From Ifrita kowaldi (taxonomy: Eukaryota > Chordata > Aves > Passeriformes > Cinclosomatidae), in contig VZRS01000313.1 in the NCBI GenBank assembly GCA_013398055.1, forward strand, positions 613,800-677,799: 64,000 bases of DNA, given 5' to 3'. Numbering within the stretch: position 1 is the first letter of the stretch; every line of letters starts with the position of its first letter. This document shows positions 47,216-60,265 of the stretch, piece after piece. The translations under genes and the position numbers were made by a program. The notes under the pieces are model-generated. The model was given only the letters and a program-made list of their open reading frames with translations. It made no database searches and was not told the origin of the DNA.

Positions 47216-49340
47216 GAGAAAGGAGGACACCATATTCTAAACAAATGTTTACCCGTTAATGAATGGTTTATTTCTCATTAGAAGAGGTTTAATTGGCAGA
47301 CAAACCCTGACACATCCAGCAAGTGAACTCGCTAAGTCCTGCTCCAAGGCAGGAGGCCTGGCATTTTTTGACACATTAACTATTTTTCCCCTCAAGGAAA
47401 CTGTGAACTTTGAAAACCCTAAAGAGCCCAAGAGCAAGAAAGTCTGAGGCTGGCTTATATTTCTACTTCTCCCCTTTTCCACGTGCTCACGTATTTTAAA
47501 GGTACGGAACAAGGACAGAACTAGCAGTGGAGGGCTGTGTTTTGGCAGAGCTCAGAAAGGATGAAATTTGAGATTTTTTGCCTTAGAATGGCAGCTGTGG
47601 CAGCTCCCCTGTAAGCAAGGCCGTGTCAGCTGTGCTTTGGATTAAGCAAAATGATTTTGGTGGTCAGCTTGTCCATATTATTTTACCCAGGCTACCCACC
47701 ACGGGGTTTTTGTATCTCTGAGCCTGGTGGGAGGACAAGGGTGAGTAGACAGGCACCAGGGGGGCTGGAAAAGGTGCCTCAGGAGGCTCCCATCCCAGAC
47801 ACCCGATTCCCCAGCCCCTCTCCCTTAAAATCCAGCCACTGGCTTGCTGGGGGTCACTCACAACTCCCCACCACCCCTTCAAGGCCTCCAATAGTTGAGA
47901 GAGGGGGGAGAAAGAGGGGCAAGGATTTCTTTGGTGGCCTCTAGGGGTTTGCTTCAAGCCAAATGCTCTTATTTCTGCTTTGGGTGATGATGGCAGGGGC
48001 GTTTTTTGGCTTTTTGTTGAGGCACATAAGATGTGGTCCCCACCTGGTATTTAGTTTCAGATCAGCAGGATGGACCAGGAGACGGAACCTAGTAAGGTTC
48101 TGGGGGATTCCAGATGGTTTTGGGAGCACTAAGAGCCATTGGTCTGTGGGGTCCTGATCCCTTTTCCCAGACCACGTGAAGAGGAGAACAAAGACAGTTT
48201 GGTTCTCTCAGGGATTAATACTGCGCCATGTGATGCTGAGCACCTCAGCCTGACTGAAGGACCCTGACTAAGTGCCCTGAGGGCAGGATCTTGTCCCCTA
48301 AGCTCTGACTTTAGTGCATCTCTGCCACCTACTCATGTACCAGTGAAAACCAGAAAGATTTCCTGCCACCTGCATGCTGTGAGCCATACTGGTCTTGTAG
48401 GCCTCATCCAGAGGGTTTTCAGGCCTCCGGATAATTTGCCAGGAAAAGAAAAAGAGCCCACAGAGCCATGGTTTCTGCTTCCAAGACAGCCAAGCCTGAA
48501 ACACCAGATGCTGCTCTATCAGCTCTGCCACATACAAGCACAGTCAGCTTGCGTTGAGGGAGCAATGAAGAAGTCAAACAGTCCATACACCCAACCCTGA
48601 CCTGTGTAATCGCTTTCTCTTTCTCCTTTTGTTCTGTGGCCTCACGGACAATGGTGCAACATCTCCTTCCAGAGGCAAGTGAAACAGTGGTGCTGCAACA
48701 AGCAGATGCTGGAAGGGTCCTGACAGGAGTTGACAGGAGGAGCCTGTGGCATTAATGGCAGATCTGAAGAAGGAGGGTGGATGCAACAAGAGCACTATGG
48801 CAGTGCTTGAGGAGGTCATAGTGTGTTGCTGGACTGGGCATATTCCTGCCTCAAAACCCACAAGTGGAACAATCCCATCATGGTACAACTCAACTTCCCA
48901 CATGAAAATGAAAGATTTCATTTCACAGATTCATTTCATATATTGCATGATATTTTAAGGATAACTCTCTTAATTATTATGTAATACTCCTGTTTTATAA
49001 CAGGGGTCTTCTATGCAGCAGAAGTGTCAAGCAGATTCCATGGACAGCATCCTGCCACATTTATGGCACCTTATAATGACTCCCTGATCAGTGAATACTG
49101 TCCCAGTGAGGAGATCTGTTTAGTTTTGGAGTCAGTGAACAGGGACAGGCACTGAGTACGCACTCACTGAGTCAACCGTACACCAATGAGCCCAGCTAAA
49201 TCCAATATAAGTAACCTGCAGAGGACATTTTTATTCAAAGAATGATGTATTGTTCACTGTAATCTTTTCATCTTCCCTCCTGTTTCCTGGAAATGCAGTT
49301 GCAGAAATACAGTATTTGCACCAAATTCCATGCTTCTGTG
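47216..49340. other. Unique intergenic DNA
   Basis: A GC-richer patch at about 47690-47940 is low in CpG and produces proline/glycine-rich frames on both strands. Nothing here is recognisable as a gene or transposon. A small tandem duplication of GTTGACAGGA-type sequence occurs near 48719-48739. Confidence 0.6.
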
Positions 49341-49404
49341 AGTGATGGAACTGGATGATCTTCAAGGTCCCCTTCCAACCCAAACCATTCTACGATTCAG
49401 TGAT
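49341..49404 (+). mobile_element. CR1 LINE 3' tail, short remnant
   Basis: GTGATGGAACTGGATGATCT is followed by TCAAGGTCCCCTTCCAACCC, AAACCATTCTACGATTC and AGTGAT, which matches the closing segment of CR1 elements including the degenerate 8-bp end repeats (ATTCTACG, ATTCAGTG). Upstream similarity is lost. This copy is less diverged than the 33-kb tail. Confidence 0.85.
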
Positions 49405-49594
49405 CTGTGCTGTACTCTAGGCTCTGGGTGTGATGTGGCACCAGGCTGGCCATTAATACATGCAGCTCACACTGGCTATGGTTGTCCTTCCAAAGCAAAT
49501 TCTGCAGTCGTGAATAGCTGGAACATAAAAGCCATCTGGAAAGAGTCTTACCATCTCAGCTTAGTCCAGTAAGTGGTTATAGTAACAGGTGTAC

Positions 49595-49608
49595 ATATAT
49601 ATATATAT
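49595..49608. repeat. (AT)7 microsatellite
   Basis: Seven uninterrupted AT units, flanked by GTAC and ACACATATC. Confidence 0.85.
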
Positions 49609-49609
49609 A

Positions 49610-51485
49610 CACATATCTATAGTGGTGCTACTGCCACTGAACCTTGTCATGTTTAGGAATTGATTTTCACTTCCCTTCTCATGAAAACTTTAGATAATTG
49701 CACTTCTTCTTATTAAGTTTTCAGATAATTTTTGTTAACATAGGAGACAAATTTTTCATTAAGTCAAATTTAAATCTCATTCGCATGAAGGATTTGAAAG
49801 TTGGAAAAAAAATAAGGGTAGAAGGCAAGCTTAATATCATTAAATCCGAAGAATAAAGAAACTTTTACGTGAGGCTGGTTAGCTGGCTATTTCAAAAATG
49901 TCTGAATTAGTAAGGACAGGCAGACAAAATTATGTCCTTACCATAACAATTGACCAAAATGCTGTTCTTCTAAAACTATGTACCTAAATGCAAGAGAAGT
50001 AGAGGATCCTAATAAACATTAATAAAAGGAAGTCTTCCCATGTTTCTTTTTTTAACTCAAGCATGTGCTCAAACAGCTATTCTCTTGCACTGTGAGTAAT
50101 TAATAATATTCTTCCAGTGCTGTAAGAATCAAAAAAGTTAAGGATTCCCTGGGCATAACACATCAGATGGGGTGCGGCCTTGCAGTTTGTGAAACTGATC
50201 CTAATCCAATAAGGCAAAAATACGAATTTGGCCCTTACCAATGTCACCCAGCAGTCCCCTTCCTCATGCCACAAGGCTGGCATGGCACAGAGGAAGCTCA
50301 GCACTGGGATGCTTGCTCCCTTCTTCAGTGGTGGATCAATGGTGTTCCAAAACACTGACCAGCTGCTTTCTCTGTCTGAAAAGTTTTTGTTTAGGGCTGC
50401 AGTCACCTGAGGCACTAGCCTAATCAGAATGGCTCCAACTGCATCTTGCAAGACACCTCATCCTTCATAACCCTCTTCTGACAATTGATAATTGGTCTTT
50501 TAAAATGCAGAGTCATTCTGCAGTCTGTGCCTTAGAGTACCAAGCAGTCTCCTGGGCTGGAAGATCCCGTTGCTCCACTGCTGCTCCTTTGATGTGTCTC
50601 TGGGTATCAGCATGCTGGGCTCTCTCGAACTTGAGTTCCCAAACACATTTTCAGGACAGAAGGGAAATACGATGGCTGTCTTCCTGTGAAGATTAAATGC
50701 TTTGAGGACGAGCATGTTATAAAAGCTGTAGACATATTAGGTGTTCCACAGCAGGCAGAGCCAGTTGGTTTTTTGTGGGAAATGTGGTGCACGGAGGGAT
50801 CAGGCAACCTTGGGACTTTGGGGTTTTGCAAACCACATCAAAAAGAGGTAAGAGTTGTTTCCCTCTGGTTGTTCTTTTTCTCTTTACCCCTTCTCTCCCA
50901 TTTCCTTCCCCCAGGTACAAAGATCCAAGGAACTTATCATGTGCTACTGGAAATGACATTAAGATACCAGCACAACACAGCTGCAAGTCAAAGAATCCAG
51001 TAGATGTTCTACAGTGCTGCTCAGCTGATTTAGAAATAAAACCCAATGTACAAGTTTGCTAGCCATATACTGAGATAGAAGCAGGGCTTTAAGATAAACA
51101 CAGCTCAATACTTTTAGGCTCAGGATGGAAAAAACCCTTCTTTCTTTCCATAAAAACTATGTTCCAATTTTTTTTTTCTTCCCATGGGAAGCGAGCTACA
51201 ATACTATATTGTAACAGGTTAGTGTTAAAGTCAGGTAATGACAGTGCAAAGGCAATTTTCCGCTAAGAAATACCATCCCCTGCATCTCTGTGAAACTACA
51301 TTATCCAAGGGACACAAACTCTCATATTAATATACTGTCATTTAATTCAAGAAGGGTCTGATGGGCCTGACACAACCCCCACCATACTCTTTCCTATTAA
51401 TGCAAGATATTGCCTTGAGAAAAACACTTACTGCAGTATTTTGAACCCTGTCTGTATTATTATAAGGCAAGACAGAGTATGATTG
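49610..51485. other. Unique intergenic DNA
   Basis: Several frames of 60-124 codons overlap on both strands between 50077 and 51062. None has a domain pattern, and their mutual overlap argues against coding. No repeat was recognised. Confidence 0.55.
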
Positions 51486-51735
51486 TCTTTCAGTTAATGA
51501 TGTGGCAGGGGGTGGCTTTTTGCCAGGGTTAGGTTAGACTCCTTTTAAGTAGGGGCCTTTAAGATCCACCTGGACAAGCAATAATTAAAGGGAATAGCAA
51601 ATTAAGTGTATTAGGAAGGGGAAATGATTTACTAACCGGGGGAGAAATCATTTATTAGAAAACTTTTCCTTTAAGCCGAGAAAGTCTAATTGCCTCTTTC
51701 ACAAATCATTTGCTCTGCTATTTGTAACTCAATTT
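51486..51735. promoter_or_regulatory. Candidate conserved non-coding element with repeated AAATCATTT cores
   Basis: The 9-mer AAATGATTT (51622-51630) is followed by its exact complement AAATCATTT at 51645-51653 and again at 51703-51711. The region also has AGTTAATGATG (near 51493), GCAATAATTAAAGGG (about 51578-51592) and TCTAATTGCC (about 51685-51694), all homeodomain-like. The sequence is unique and lacks open frames, consistent with an enhancer. Confidence 0.35.
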
Positions 51736-52200
51736 TTTGCTTTTCCTTCTCCACAAAAAGCCTCCTGACCCACAAGTCTGTGGCTATTTCTTTCCCTGGG
51801 GCACTGTTCCCTGGCATACAGGGTCCATCCTGACATGTGCTTTCTGTTTCAGCTCAAGAAGACTTCCATTTTGCCTGCAAAACTATTTTGGGACAGGGTG
51901 GAAGAATGGAGAAGCGTGCTGGGGAAAGCATTTTCTGACAGACCCTACATGCTCTCCAATGACAGAAGCAGTGACAGAAACCTAGATCGAGAAGTCTGAT
52001 GGAGAGTACTCCCCTGAGGCTCCTGTTCATGCACCAAGCCAAAAATACAGAGTTTAAGTCAACTGACTGAAATTGGAATGCAAGAAGTCAGAAATCAAAT
52101 GGGGGCAGGCTGGGGTACTTTTCTATCAGAGGAGCAAGTAAGAGCAATAATTGAGTCATCCCAATCACTGTTTATTTCTTTAAAAACATTTTTTCTGTAT
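51736..52200. other. Unique intergenic DNA
   Basis: Weak overlapping frames on both strands (for example 51737-51985) lack domain similarity. Nothing else was recognised. Confidence 0.5.
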
Positions 52201-52332
52201 TGTTGGGTCTCTGCACCATAGTTACGAGTGAGACCCCAACATCCATAACAATTAATAACCCCCGTGTTTATTAAAATTCAGTCACAGTGGCACAACATAG
52301 CACGCAATTATAAACACAAAACAGATGCAACA
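52201..52332 (-). mobile_element. Possible LTR-type retroelement fragment
   Basis: Read on the minus strand, the sequence carries AATAAA (near 52268-52273), then a short G-rich spacer, and ends in CCAACA at 52201. The last 41 bases form an imperfect hairpin (TGTTGGGTCTC at 52201-52211 against GAGACCCCAACA at 52230-52241). A TGTTGCATC start is possible at 52332. TG...CA ends with an internal polyadenylation signal are LTR-like. No target-site duplication, primer-binding site or internal gene was seen, and 132 bp is short for an LTR. It may equally be unique DNA containing a hairpin. Confidence 0.25.
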
Positions 52333-52349
52333 CCATCTTCTCTATAGTC

Positions 52350-52510
52350 AGCGAAGATTGCAATCTGCAAAACCATGGAAATTTGTGTCCTTGATTTAAT
52401 GGTTTAAAATGCAGGAAAGCTGTTTACATTCACTGTCAAAATGTTTGCATTACATATGCTCACTGCCCCTGTAGTGGAAATATTTTTCCACTAACATTGC
52501 AGAATAAGCA
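52350..52510. promoter_or_regulatory. Candidate regulatory element ending in a perfect short hairpin
   Basis: This is complex unique sequence with TTGATTTAATGG, TTTGCATTACAT and CTGTCAAAATG cores. It is followed by a perfect 9-bp inverted repeat with a 4-base loop (TAGTGGAAA at 52472-52480, TTTCCACTA at 52485-52493). It may be an enhancer or simply a palindrome. Confidence 0.25.
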
Positions 52511-55500
52511 CAAAATGAAGATGCACCGCTCTTTACTAACAAAATGCTGGCATAATGCAGTTTCACCTCTGCTAAAACATTTGTTAGTGACTCATCACAC
52601 TGCGTTATTTGTTCCCTTTACCTTGGATAGACTCCCTGAGAAATTTAGTGTTATGCACATATTTTCAACACTCCACTGATCAGATAGCCTGCTGTACAAT
52701 ACTACAGACACTGTTTGCATGTCCTAAAAGCCTTAGCAGTACAGATAATTTTTTAAGCCCTTGATTGCAAACTTTTATTTACCCAACTAAATATGGAAAA
52801 GGTGCAGGACACCTTCCCTGACACGTATTTAGGAGGAAGTAGGTAAGCTGGTAATTTTAATTTCTATCTTCAATTAAAAGATTATGATGATTTTCAAGTC
52901 TGTACTCTAAAATCAGTCTGTAGTCTAAAATTTAGGAATGCAAATCAGAAGGAGAGTCAGTGGCATTTTTTAAAATCTCCAGCTAAGATACCAGTGGACA
53001 CACATTGAAGACATATAATGTTCTGCTACCAGAAAGTCTTTTAAATGCATATCTGAACACATAGACATAGTGCTGGTAATGCTTAAGTTAATTGCTATGA
53101 AATTCAGAGTTTCTCACAAGTCTGAAAAAATTCATTTAATTTACATTGGCACTGCACAGACTTGCCTATCTTTTCTCATGTTTTCCTCAATTTCTGTGGG
53201 ACGATTCCCAAGATAAAGCCCATGCCCAAAATCAAGGTCATAGTGATTTATACTAGCTGTAGAGCATGATTCAGGCACTGTTATTATGTGCCTGATGGCA
53301 AATAATTTCTCTCTCCAGATAAGCAATTAGTGTACCAGTACAACACAAAAGGCAGGTATATTCCATTCAAATCATAACAGGTTCGTTTCTTTTTTGTTAA
53401 CTATCCTATAACAGGATTTGCTGATATGTTTGATTCGTCTTATGCAACTGAATAAAATTTATGAAATACGTAGCAATTATGAAATATTATGCAGCAGTTT
53501 TCCACTGTTGAACCTTCTGGAGAAAACTACATTATTTAGTCAAATGCACACTGTGAAGGATTTTTTACAGGTTTTTTTTTTGCTTAGCTTTTTTTACTGT
53601 GTGGTTTCTTTGCTTGTAAAGAAACAGAAGATGACTTACATCTGAGCATGTTGAGTGAATTCTGCAGATATTTTGGCTGCACTAAAGGTTTCTCTTGACT
53701 ATGTTAAAAAAGTTTGTTGTCAAGAATATTTACTAACACGCTCTCAAGCCGCCACCCTGCAGCCAACCAGCATCTGTTAACAACAGTTTGCCTTTGGTTA
53801 AATGCAACAAAAATTAGGCAAACAGTAATTTTTTCTAGTTAAGGCAAATACTGATTCACTGGAAGAATCCTTCCCTACCTGCTTCAACCTTGTAAAAACA
53901 GGGTCTTCTTCCTTCAGCTTCAAAAATTTGCATATAGTTTTAGGGACTTGATTATGCCACAACAATCTGGCATTACAACATACTTAAAATGTATTATTCC
54001 CATCAGCCAAAGTACAAGATGGCTAGTATAAGGGAATGGTTGTCATCCACACATGGACGGCAACATGGATTTCTTCCACATCTCTGTTTAACAGGAATGA
54101 ATCAGGCTTTCTGTCTTTACAACTGGGCATCCACAGTGTGTGTTTTCACTGTGAACAGATTCAGTTAAAAACTCTAATCTGTTCCTTGTGGGGTAGAACA
54201 GAATATTTTGGAGACTTTTATACTCCATTTCTGAGGATGTCTAAACAATGTTCAAACACATACATATGCAAAAATGTATTTTTTTCCTGTTTGCTGCTGC
54301 TCATGTTACATGAAGATGGCATATATGTATTGAAACAAATGTGACTCATATTTTAATTGCACGTACACTCAGAGTAACGTATTCTAACATGCTAAAAATG
54401 CAATCCCCTGAGACAAACATACTGAAATTGATCCTCAGCTGCTCAAAATACGAGTCAGTTCTTCTACATCCAAGTGAGATATTCTCTGACCTGACTGCCT
54501 TGCGACATTGCTGGTGGAACAGACTGGGGTGTTTCCAGAGTGTTTCTATTTCTCCTGTGTTCAATTGTTCAAGACACTCTCTGAAAGAGAAAATACAATT
54601 ATCTTGAAAATTATTCACCTGTTTCTCATACTGAGATGTCCTAAATTATAGTACAAGCCTGGGATTACTAATTTAATTCTAGGGTAATCACCTTCTGACA
54701 GATCACAAACAGCCCTTTTCATACAGTGTATGCCTAGTTTCTAGTGTGGATTTTGTTTACTCAAAGCTTTTTCTCTTAAATATGGGAAGATGCAGGGATA
54801 CAGTTAAAGAACAGGGCTAATGTCTGAAGAGACCTGCACAAAAAGTCTAAGATGAAAGCTAATTGGTTTGCAGTTTTGCTGTGAATTCAAAACTTAGAGT
54901 AGGGTCACTAATTCTGTGGCACTTCAACTACTCTCAAGGTGATTTATGGGTTTGTGCTGAAACACTATAGCAGACTTAATGGTTTTGCATGGTTGAAGCA
55001 TGAAATAAGGTGTAACCTGAGTGTTTCCACTGGATGCAAGTTTGTGATTGGGAAAGTTTTTCAGTCCAAAATATCAGCCAAATTGCTACATTGTAAAACC
55101 TATACTCACATGAGAACCTGGAAGAAAAATCTAATTAATATTTTCCTGCAAATGCTACAAACTCATCAACATCAAAATGCCTAGATTCATACTACTTTTA
55201 TTTAATTGGCCATTCTAAAATGATTCCAAAAACATCCAAGTCAAAATCTTTGCATTTTGATGACATGGAAACTAGTTCAGTTGTTATCTACAGCTTGATG
55301 GTTCAAAACATTCCTTGTGGGGAGTGTCGTGAACTCAAGCACTATCTGACGTAAAACCCAGTTTCCTGTTCCCTGATTAAGTCCTGCAGTACTCTGAAGG
55401 CTGCCATGGTCACCTTCTGGAGTTCAGGTACATAAACCTTGGAGAGCTTTAAGTTTTGAGTGCTACTCATTCAGCACTGTGAAGCTGCAGGCTGCAGACT

Positions 55501-58215
55501 GCATCCTAAATCCAAGAAGGAGACAGCATTTGAGATTTCAGTTAGCTTTAGAATATGAAAAACCTTTCCACTCCCTAGCCGGAGTTCATTCAAAGCTGTG
55601 AACCCTAAGAGTATCCTAGGATAATATCCACTGTGAGGTGCTCCAACACCTGCCACATAAGACCAAGACCTTTTTTTAGTTTTGTTGGCCTGTCAGGTTG
55701 TTCTCAGCTTTTACCTAAGCAAAAAAATCTTTTAAAGCCCTCATCTGGAGATTAGTAAGTCTCGTGCAGCCCTATTCTCACCCATTTCACATCCTTCCCT
55801 CCTTTCCATGATTCTCAAGGAGTGCAAGACTTTGCAAGAAAAACAGAGAAAATAGCAAACACAAATTCAGTTGAGTTCTGGGGCCACATAACTCAATTGA
55901 ATTTCCTTGGTAACTTCATATAAATCCATTTTTGTAGTCTCAAAATTCTATGATATTTAACTACTTGCATATCCCTGAGGGCTTTTTGTACAGACACACC
56001 AAGGTCATGCAGGCAGCATTTGAGAGCAATATTTTTCCCTCTTTTATTGCAAGTACAGATGAAAAAGGTTGCTTTCAGATCTCTACCCCAACAGTCTCCT
56101 CAAAACTCCAACTGAAAAACTTTTCCAACTGATTTTTCCTTCTCTGTCAGTCTAGTTTATATGTGGCCAATCTTGCATTTCTTAGCAAACCATAACATGC
56201 AATCCCTCTGTAAGCTAATGAGGAAGAGAAATTTATGAAGTTCATATGCTTAAGTACATTCATAAATAAAAATCTATTTGTAATGCCCAGACAGATTTGT
56301 TGCTGAGTGGGTTTTATGCTGCAATGCAATTTTTAGTTATCTTTGGAAGTTAGAGCTTGTTAAAATCCTTGAAGTTTACTGAGTCCAGACTATAATCCAA
56401 CTCTAGCCATAATCGTGCTTTACTGGTTCAATATATGAAGAAGTAAGTCCTCAAAATAAAAATTCCCTTCCTTTTGTCGCATCAAAATGTGTTAAAATTA
56501 ACATAAGCAACCCAGCACTTTGTGGAACAGATTCTGGGGATCACACAAATAGCGCATTGAGAGCCAGAAAAAGTAGAGGCTATATGGTTTTTAAAAGTAA
56601 GAGACAAAAAAGAAACAAACATAGATTTAAAGATGTAAATGCACTTATTTACTTGATGGTTCTGCTGAAAATGTTTTCCTTTGCACTCTACATAGCAACA
56701 ACCTGAGCATTCTCCCTTCCGTCAAGATGGTATCCAAGTGACGAGCAGAACGATAGAATTAGTAAAAATTAAATAGGGACCTGATCTAACTGTCTCGCTT
56801 CTGCCACCTAAAATAATTTTCTTCCAGAGCACAGACTGGTTTGATGGATTAACTTTTCTCTAATGAAGGTGGAAGCCGTATCAAAGAGGAAGTAAAGAAA
56901 AATTTAGTACTCTGATGTTTGTGCATAAAATTAAAAACAGTGATGTGAATTATTGATCTGGCCCATTAATAGCAAATGGAAATTTCTTTCAAATGAGTAT
57001 TTCTGGAAAAAAACCCCAAACCTTCCCTTCTTTACTCTTATCTTTTGAAATGTTCATTGCAAGGATAAATTGATCCCAACCCTAAGTAACTTCATGGGTG
57101 CGGGGGGATTTGGGAAATGCAAAGTAGCTGGCAGGATAGGGACCTTTGCCTGAACTGCAGAACAACTTTGTCTGGTGAGGTTTGTCTATCAGTTTGATTT
57201 TCAGGCTTGTTGTCAATAAACTGTCACTTAATCCTGCTTCATTTCTTTCCCCACTTATTAACAGGACTCAGGATGACCTTCAAGCACTTGGTGGGACACA
57301 TAGACATACACATACACACATGCAAAAATTAGTGTATTGGTGTGTTTCTTTGAGAAGTGTAGGTAGAGATATGCCAGTTTCTATGGTAACAACAAGACTT
57401 TTTCATTAGTAACAGAAAAATAGGTGTTGAGATAACCTCTTAGAAATTGGCAGTGCTTAAGTTATTTCTAGTCTCAGATGCTGCTTTCAATTAATACACA
57501 TTTCATTTGTAAATAATGGTACAACCTTCTTTAGGAGTTATACACTTCTCAGGTGTGTAACAGGTATATGTTAGGAAAAAATGCTACAATGCCTCACAGG
57601 AAAAATATTCTGCAAGAAAAGATTTCTGCTTGCTGTGGGATTCTCATGGTATTATTTTTGTAACATGGTGATTAATTTGTCATTCATCAAAAGAATTCAC
57701 TGCTGAATTGAAACATTAAGGAAAGTTCAAGCAAACATAATGTAACTGCATCTTGATTCCTGATTATTTTTTAAAATTTTAATTTAACAGTAAGAAATCC
57801 TACTTTTGGCAGGTTAATAGCTATCATGGCATGCTATTGTCATTATTTACAGTTAAGCCTGACATTTCCTAGGCAAAATAATATGACCAGGCAAGGTTTC
57901 TGTGTGCTGCCTGAAATGGGTACAGGAGTTGTCGGTAGAGGAAAGTCCCAGCTGAGACAATTCTCCCAGTTAGAGGAAGCTTTACAACTGGTGTAGAAGC
58001 TTCTGTTTCCACAGCCCATAGAATCAGTAGGAAAATGGGCATGTTGAGACAGAGGAAGGAGTTGTTGCAGTATTCTCTATGTTGTGGGTTGCATGTCTCT
58101 CATAAATCGGGTCAGTCCTTTCTATCAACTCTAATTCATGTAAGCAGGGCACGCTTGGGTTCAAAGCAGCCCAGGAATGACAGATAGGATGATGACTTAG
58201 TGGTTTTCCTGAGCT
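52511..58215. other. Unique AT-rich intergenic DNA
   Basis: No supported gene is present. A degenerate CA-type run occurs at about 57295-57321 (ACATAGACATACACATACAC). The block around 56930-57000 (GAATTATTGATC, CCATTAATAGCAAATGG) looks homeodomain-rich. The short frames are unrecognised. Confidence 0.55.
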
Positions 58216-58220
58216 TTGAG

Positions 58221-58257
58221 GCTGTAATGTACCATTTAATCAAATGTACATTACAGC
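58221..58257. repeat. Compact perfect hairpin (12-bp arms plus 4 bp)
   Basis: GCTGTAATGTAC (58221-58232) pairs perfectly with GTACATTACAGC (58246-58257). After one bulged C, ATTT (58234-58237) pairs with AAAT (58242-58245), leaving the loop AATC. It is shorter than a typical microRNA precursor, and the flanks add only wobble pairing. It could be a palindromic transposon core, a structured RNA element or a dimeric protein-binding site. Confidence 0.7.
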
Positions 58258-60265
58258 TCTCTTAATCAACAGAGCCCAAAATGTAATGTTGCAGTGATTT
58301 TACTCCTTTTTCAAGCCCATTGACTTGAGCAAGGCTTTGTGCAGGCAACCTCATAAATGGTAAGAGTGAGGTCTGTACCATCTCAAGGTTGGTAACCTGC
58401 CCTTTCTCACAGTCTTGCAAATAATAGTAATAATTATATCGTACCCATCCTCTTTTCCTTTTTAGAAAAATATGATGGGTCTTTTGCCTCATAACAGAAA
58501 GGAAGTCCTGCTCACTATAATTGAAGCAATGCCAGCTGTTTGGAGCTGCTGGAAACCGTAAACTGAGCAGCCATTACTTCTCAGTAAAAGAATGTTTTTA
58601 AAAGTCAGTCTCTGTTTATGGATGGTACCTCTGGCTCCATTACAGTGCTCTCTGAACAAATCATACCTTTCAATGTGATAATCTTCAAGACAGGTAAACA
58701 TGGTTATTTTGTAGAAACACAATCTTGCAGACATAGAACTGAGAAATTTTTTTTTTGTTTAAATTACAAAGTGTTATAGGTCATGCCTTCATCCACACTT
58801 AATTTTGAAGCCAGATAAAATCCCGAACCTCTGTTAGTCAGGTTAGACCAGTTCTTCCAATAATACAAGGCCACTGCTATCACCCTTGTGCAGACACTCC
58901 TTTGTAGACATTACCTGCCCCTCTACAAGCAGTTTTCCATTAAAAATACTACAATTACACTGTTGCTTTTGCAGCATTTCACTGGCTGTACTTTTCAGCT
59001 TGAAGGTTTGGGATAGTCACGATCAGTTTGGCTTTGAAAGCCCCAGTGTGGTTTCCAACTTTGCGAGTTCAAAGGAATCATCCATGCACAGTAATTTGAA
59101 CTTGAGTATTTGCCCAAATCAGTAAAATAAAAAAAACCCCACACAAGCCACTATCTAGACCCTTAAAAATATATTTAAAAATGTCAAAGCAAACACAGAA
59201 GGACAAAGAGGAACTACCACTGCAAATGTATTTGAAGACGATTTTCAAGCCACATGGTACTCAGAGTTTGAAAGAGAATTCATGAGATTTTAAGGGAAGA
59301 AATGGAAATAAAGTGAATTATACCATCAGTAAATTAATTAAGATGTTATCCAGCTTCTCCAAACCAAGTTGCACTCCTTCAAAATACTACGAATAAAAGT
59401 TTGCAAAGAATGATGTACATCAGTCATTATGCTTTGTAGACAATTTCTTCTTCCTAGTATCTTCCAGGCTTCAGCATCTTGTACTTTCTGCAAAGAATGA
59501 TAGCATAAACGGCAAAACTGTACTTTTCATGCATCACTAGTGAATGATGAGGAGTCCTAGGAGTAATTGCAATGACCTCTGATGCAGATCAGAACAACCA
59601 GAATTTTCCCATTTTTTAGAAATTAGTTTGCTGAAAAATGGAGTTTCACTTTGGTATGTAGACAAGGTGGGGGTTTTCCCCTTAAAATTGAGAAATAAGA
59701 AGTAAGAGATAAAATGAACAAGAAGAAAAAAATAAAGAACAGTTCTGTGAATATGCAGCTCCTCAGTACGATTAATAAAAGTTCTTAACAGTTATTATTG
59801 GTCACATTCTACACACTAGGAAAGCATCTCCTACTGTCCAGCTCTTCTCATTCCCACCATCCACACAGGACTTGGGGAGGTTTGGGCAAGAGCCTTTGTG
59901 CTTATATTTCCTAAGTCCTCCTTCTTCCACTCAATGAAATTTGTCTCCTTTAGAAACACTCATAACCACTTTGTTAGACAACAATCAGCAGTCATAAGCT
60001 TAAATCTTTGGAACCCACTTAACATCTAACCTAATCATGTGATTTCCATGATCTTTTTTGTCTGGCCACCATAATTTCTTCTACTGCCTCTCATCGGCAC
60101 AGAGAATCATTCTTCGTTACAGTCCAGGTCCTTATGAGTCAGAAGTGAGAGTCTTTTGTACAGAGGCCAAGACCTAAAGAGCAACAGTTAGCATTGCAAC
60201 AGCATCTAAACATCTGTACGCACTGACAAAGATAAAATGGGTTTTTTTTGACTTTTCAATAAGTC
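58258..60265. other. Unique AT-rich intergenic DNA
   Basis: Few open frames occur, and essentially none between 59130 and 60260. No repeat family, RNA gene or coding signal was recognised. Confidence 0.6.

Noticed and set aside
58015..58045. CATAGAATCAGTAGGAAAATGG resembling a minus-strand CR1 end
   Set aside because: Only about ten bases fit and the following bases diverge from the family.
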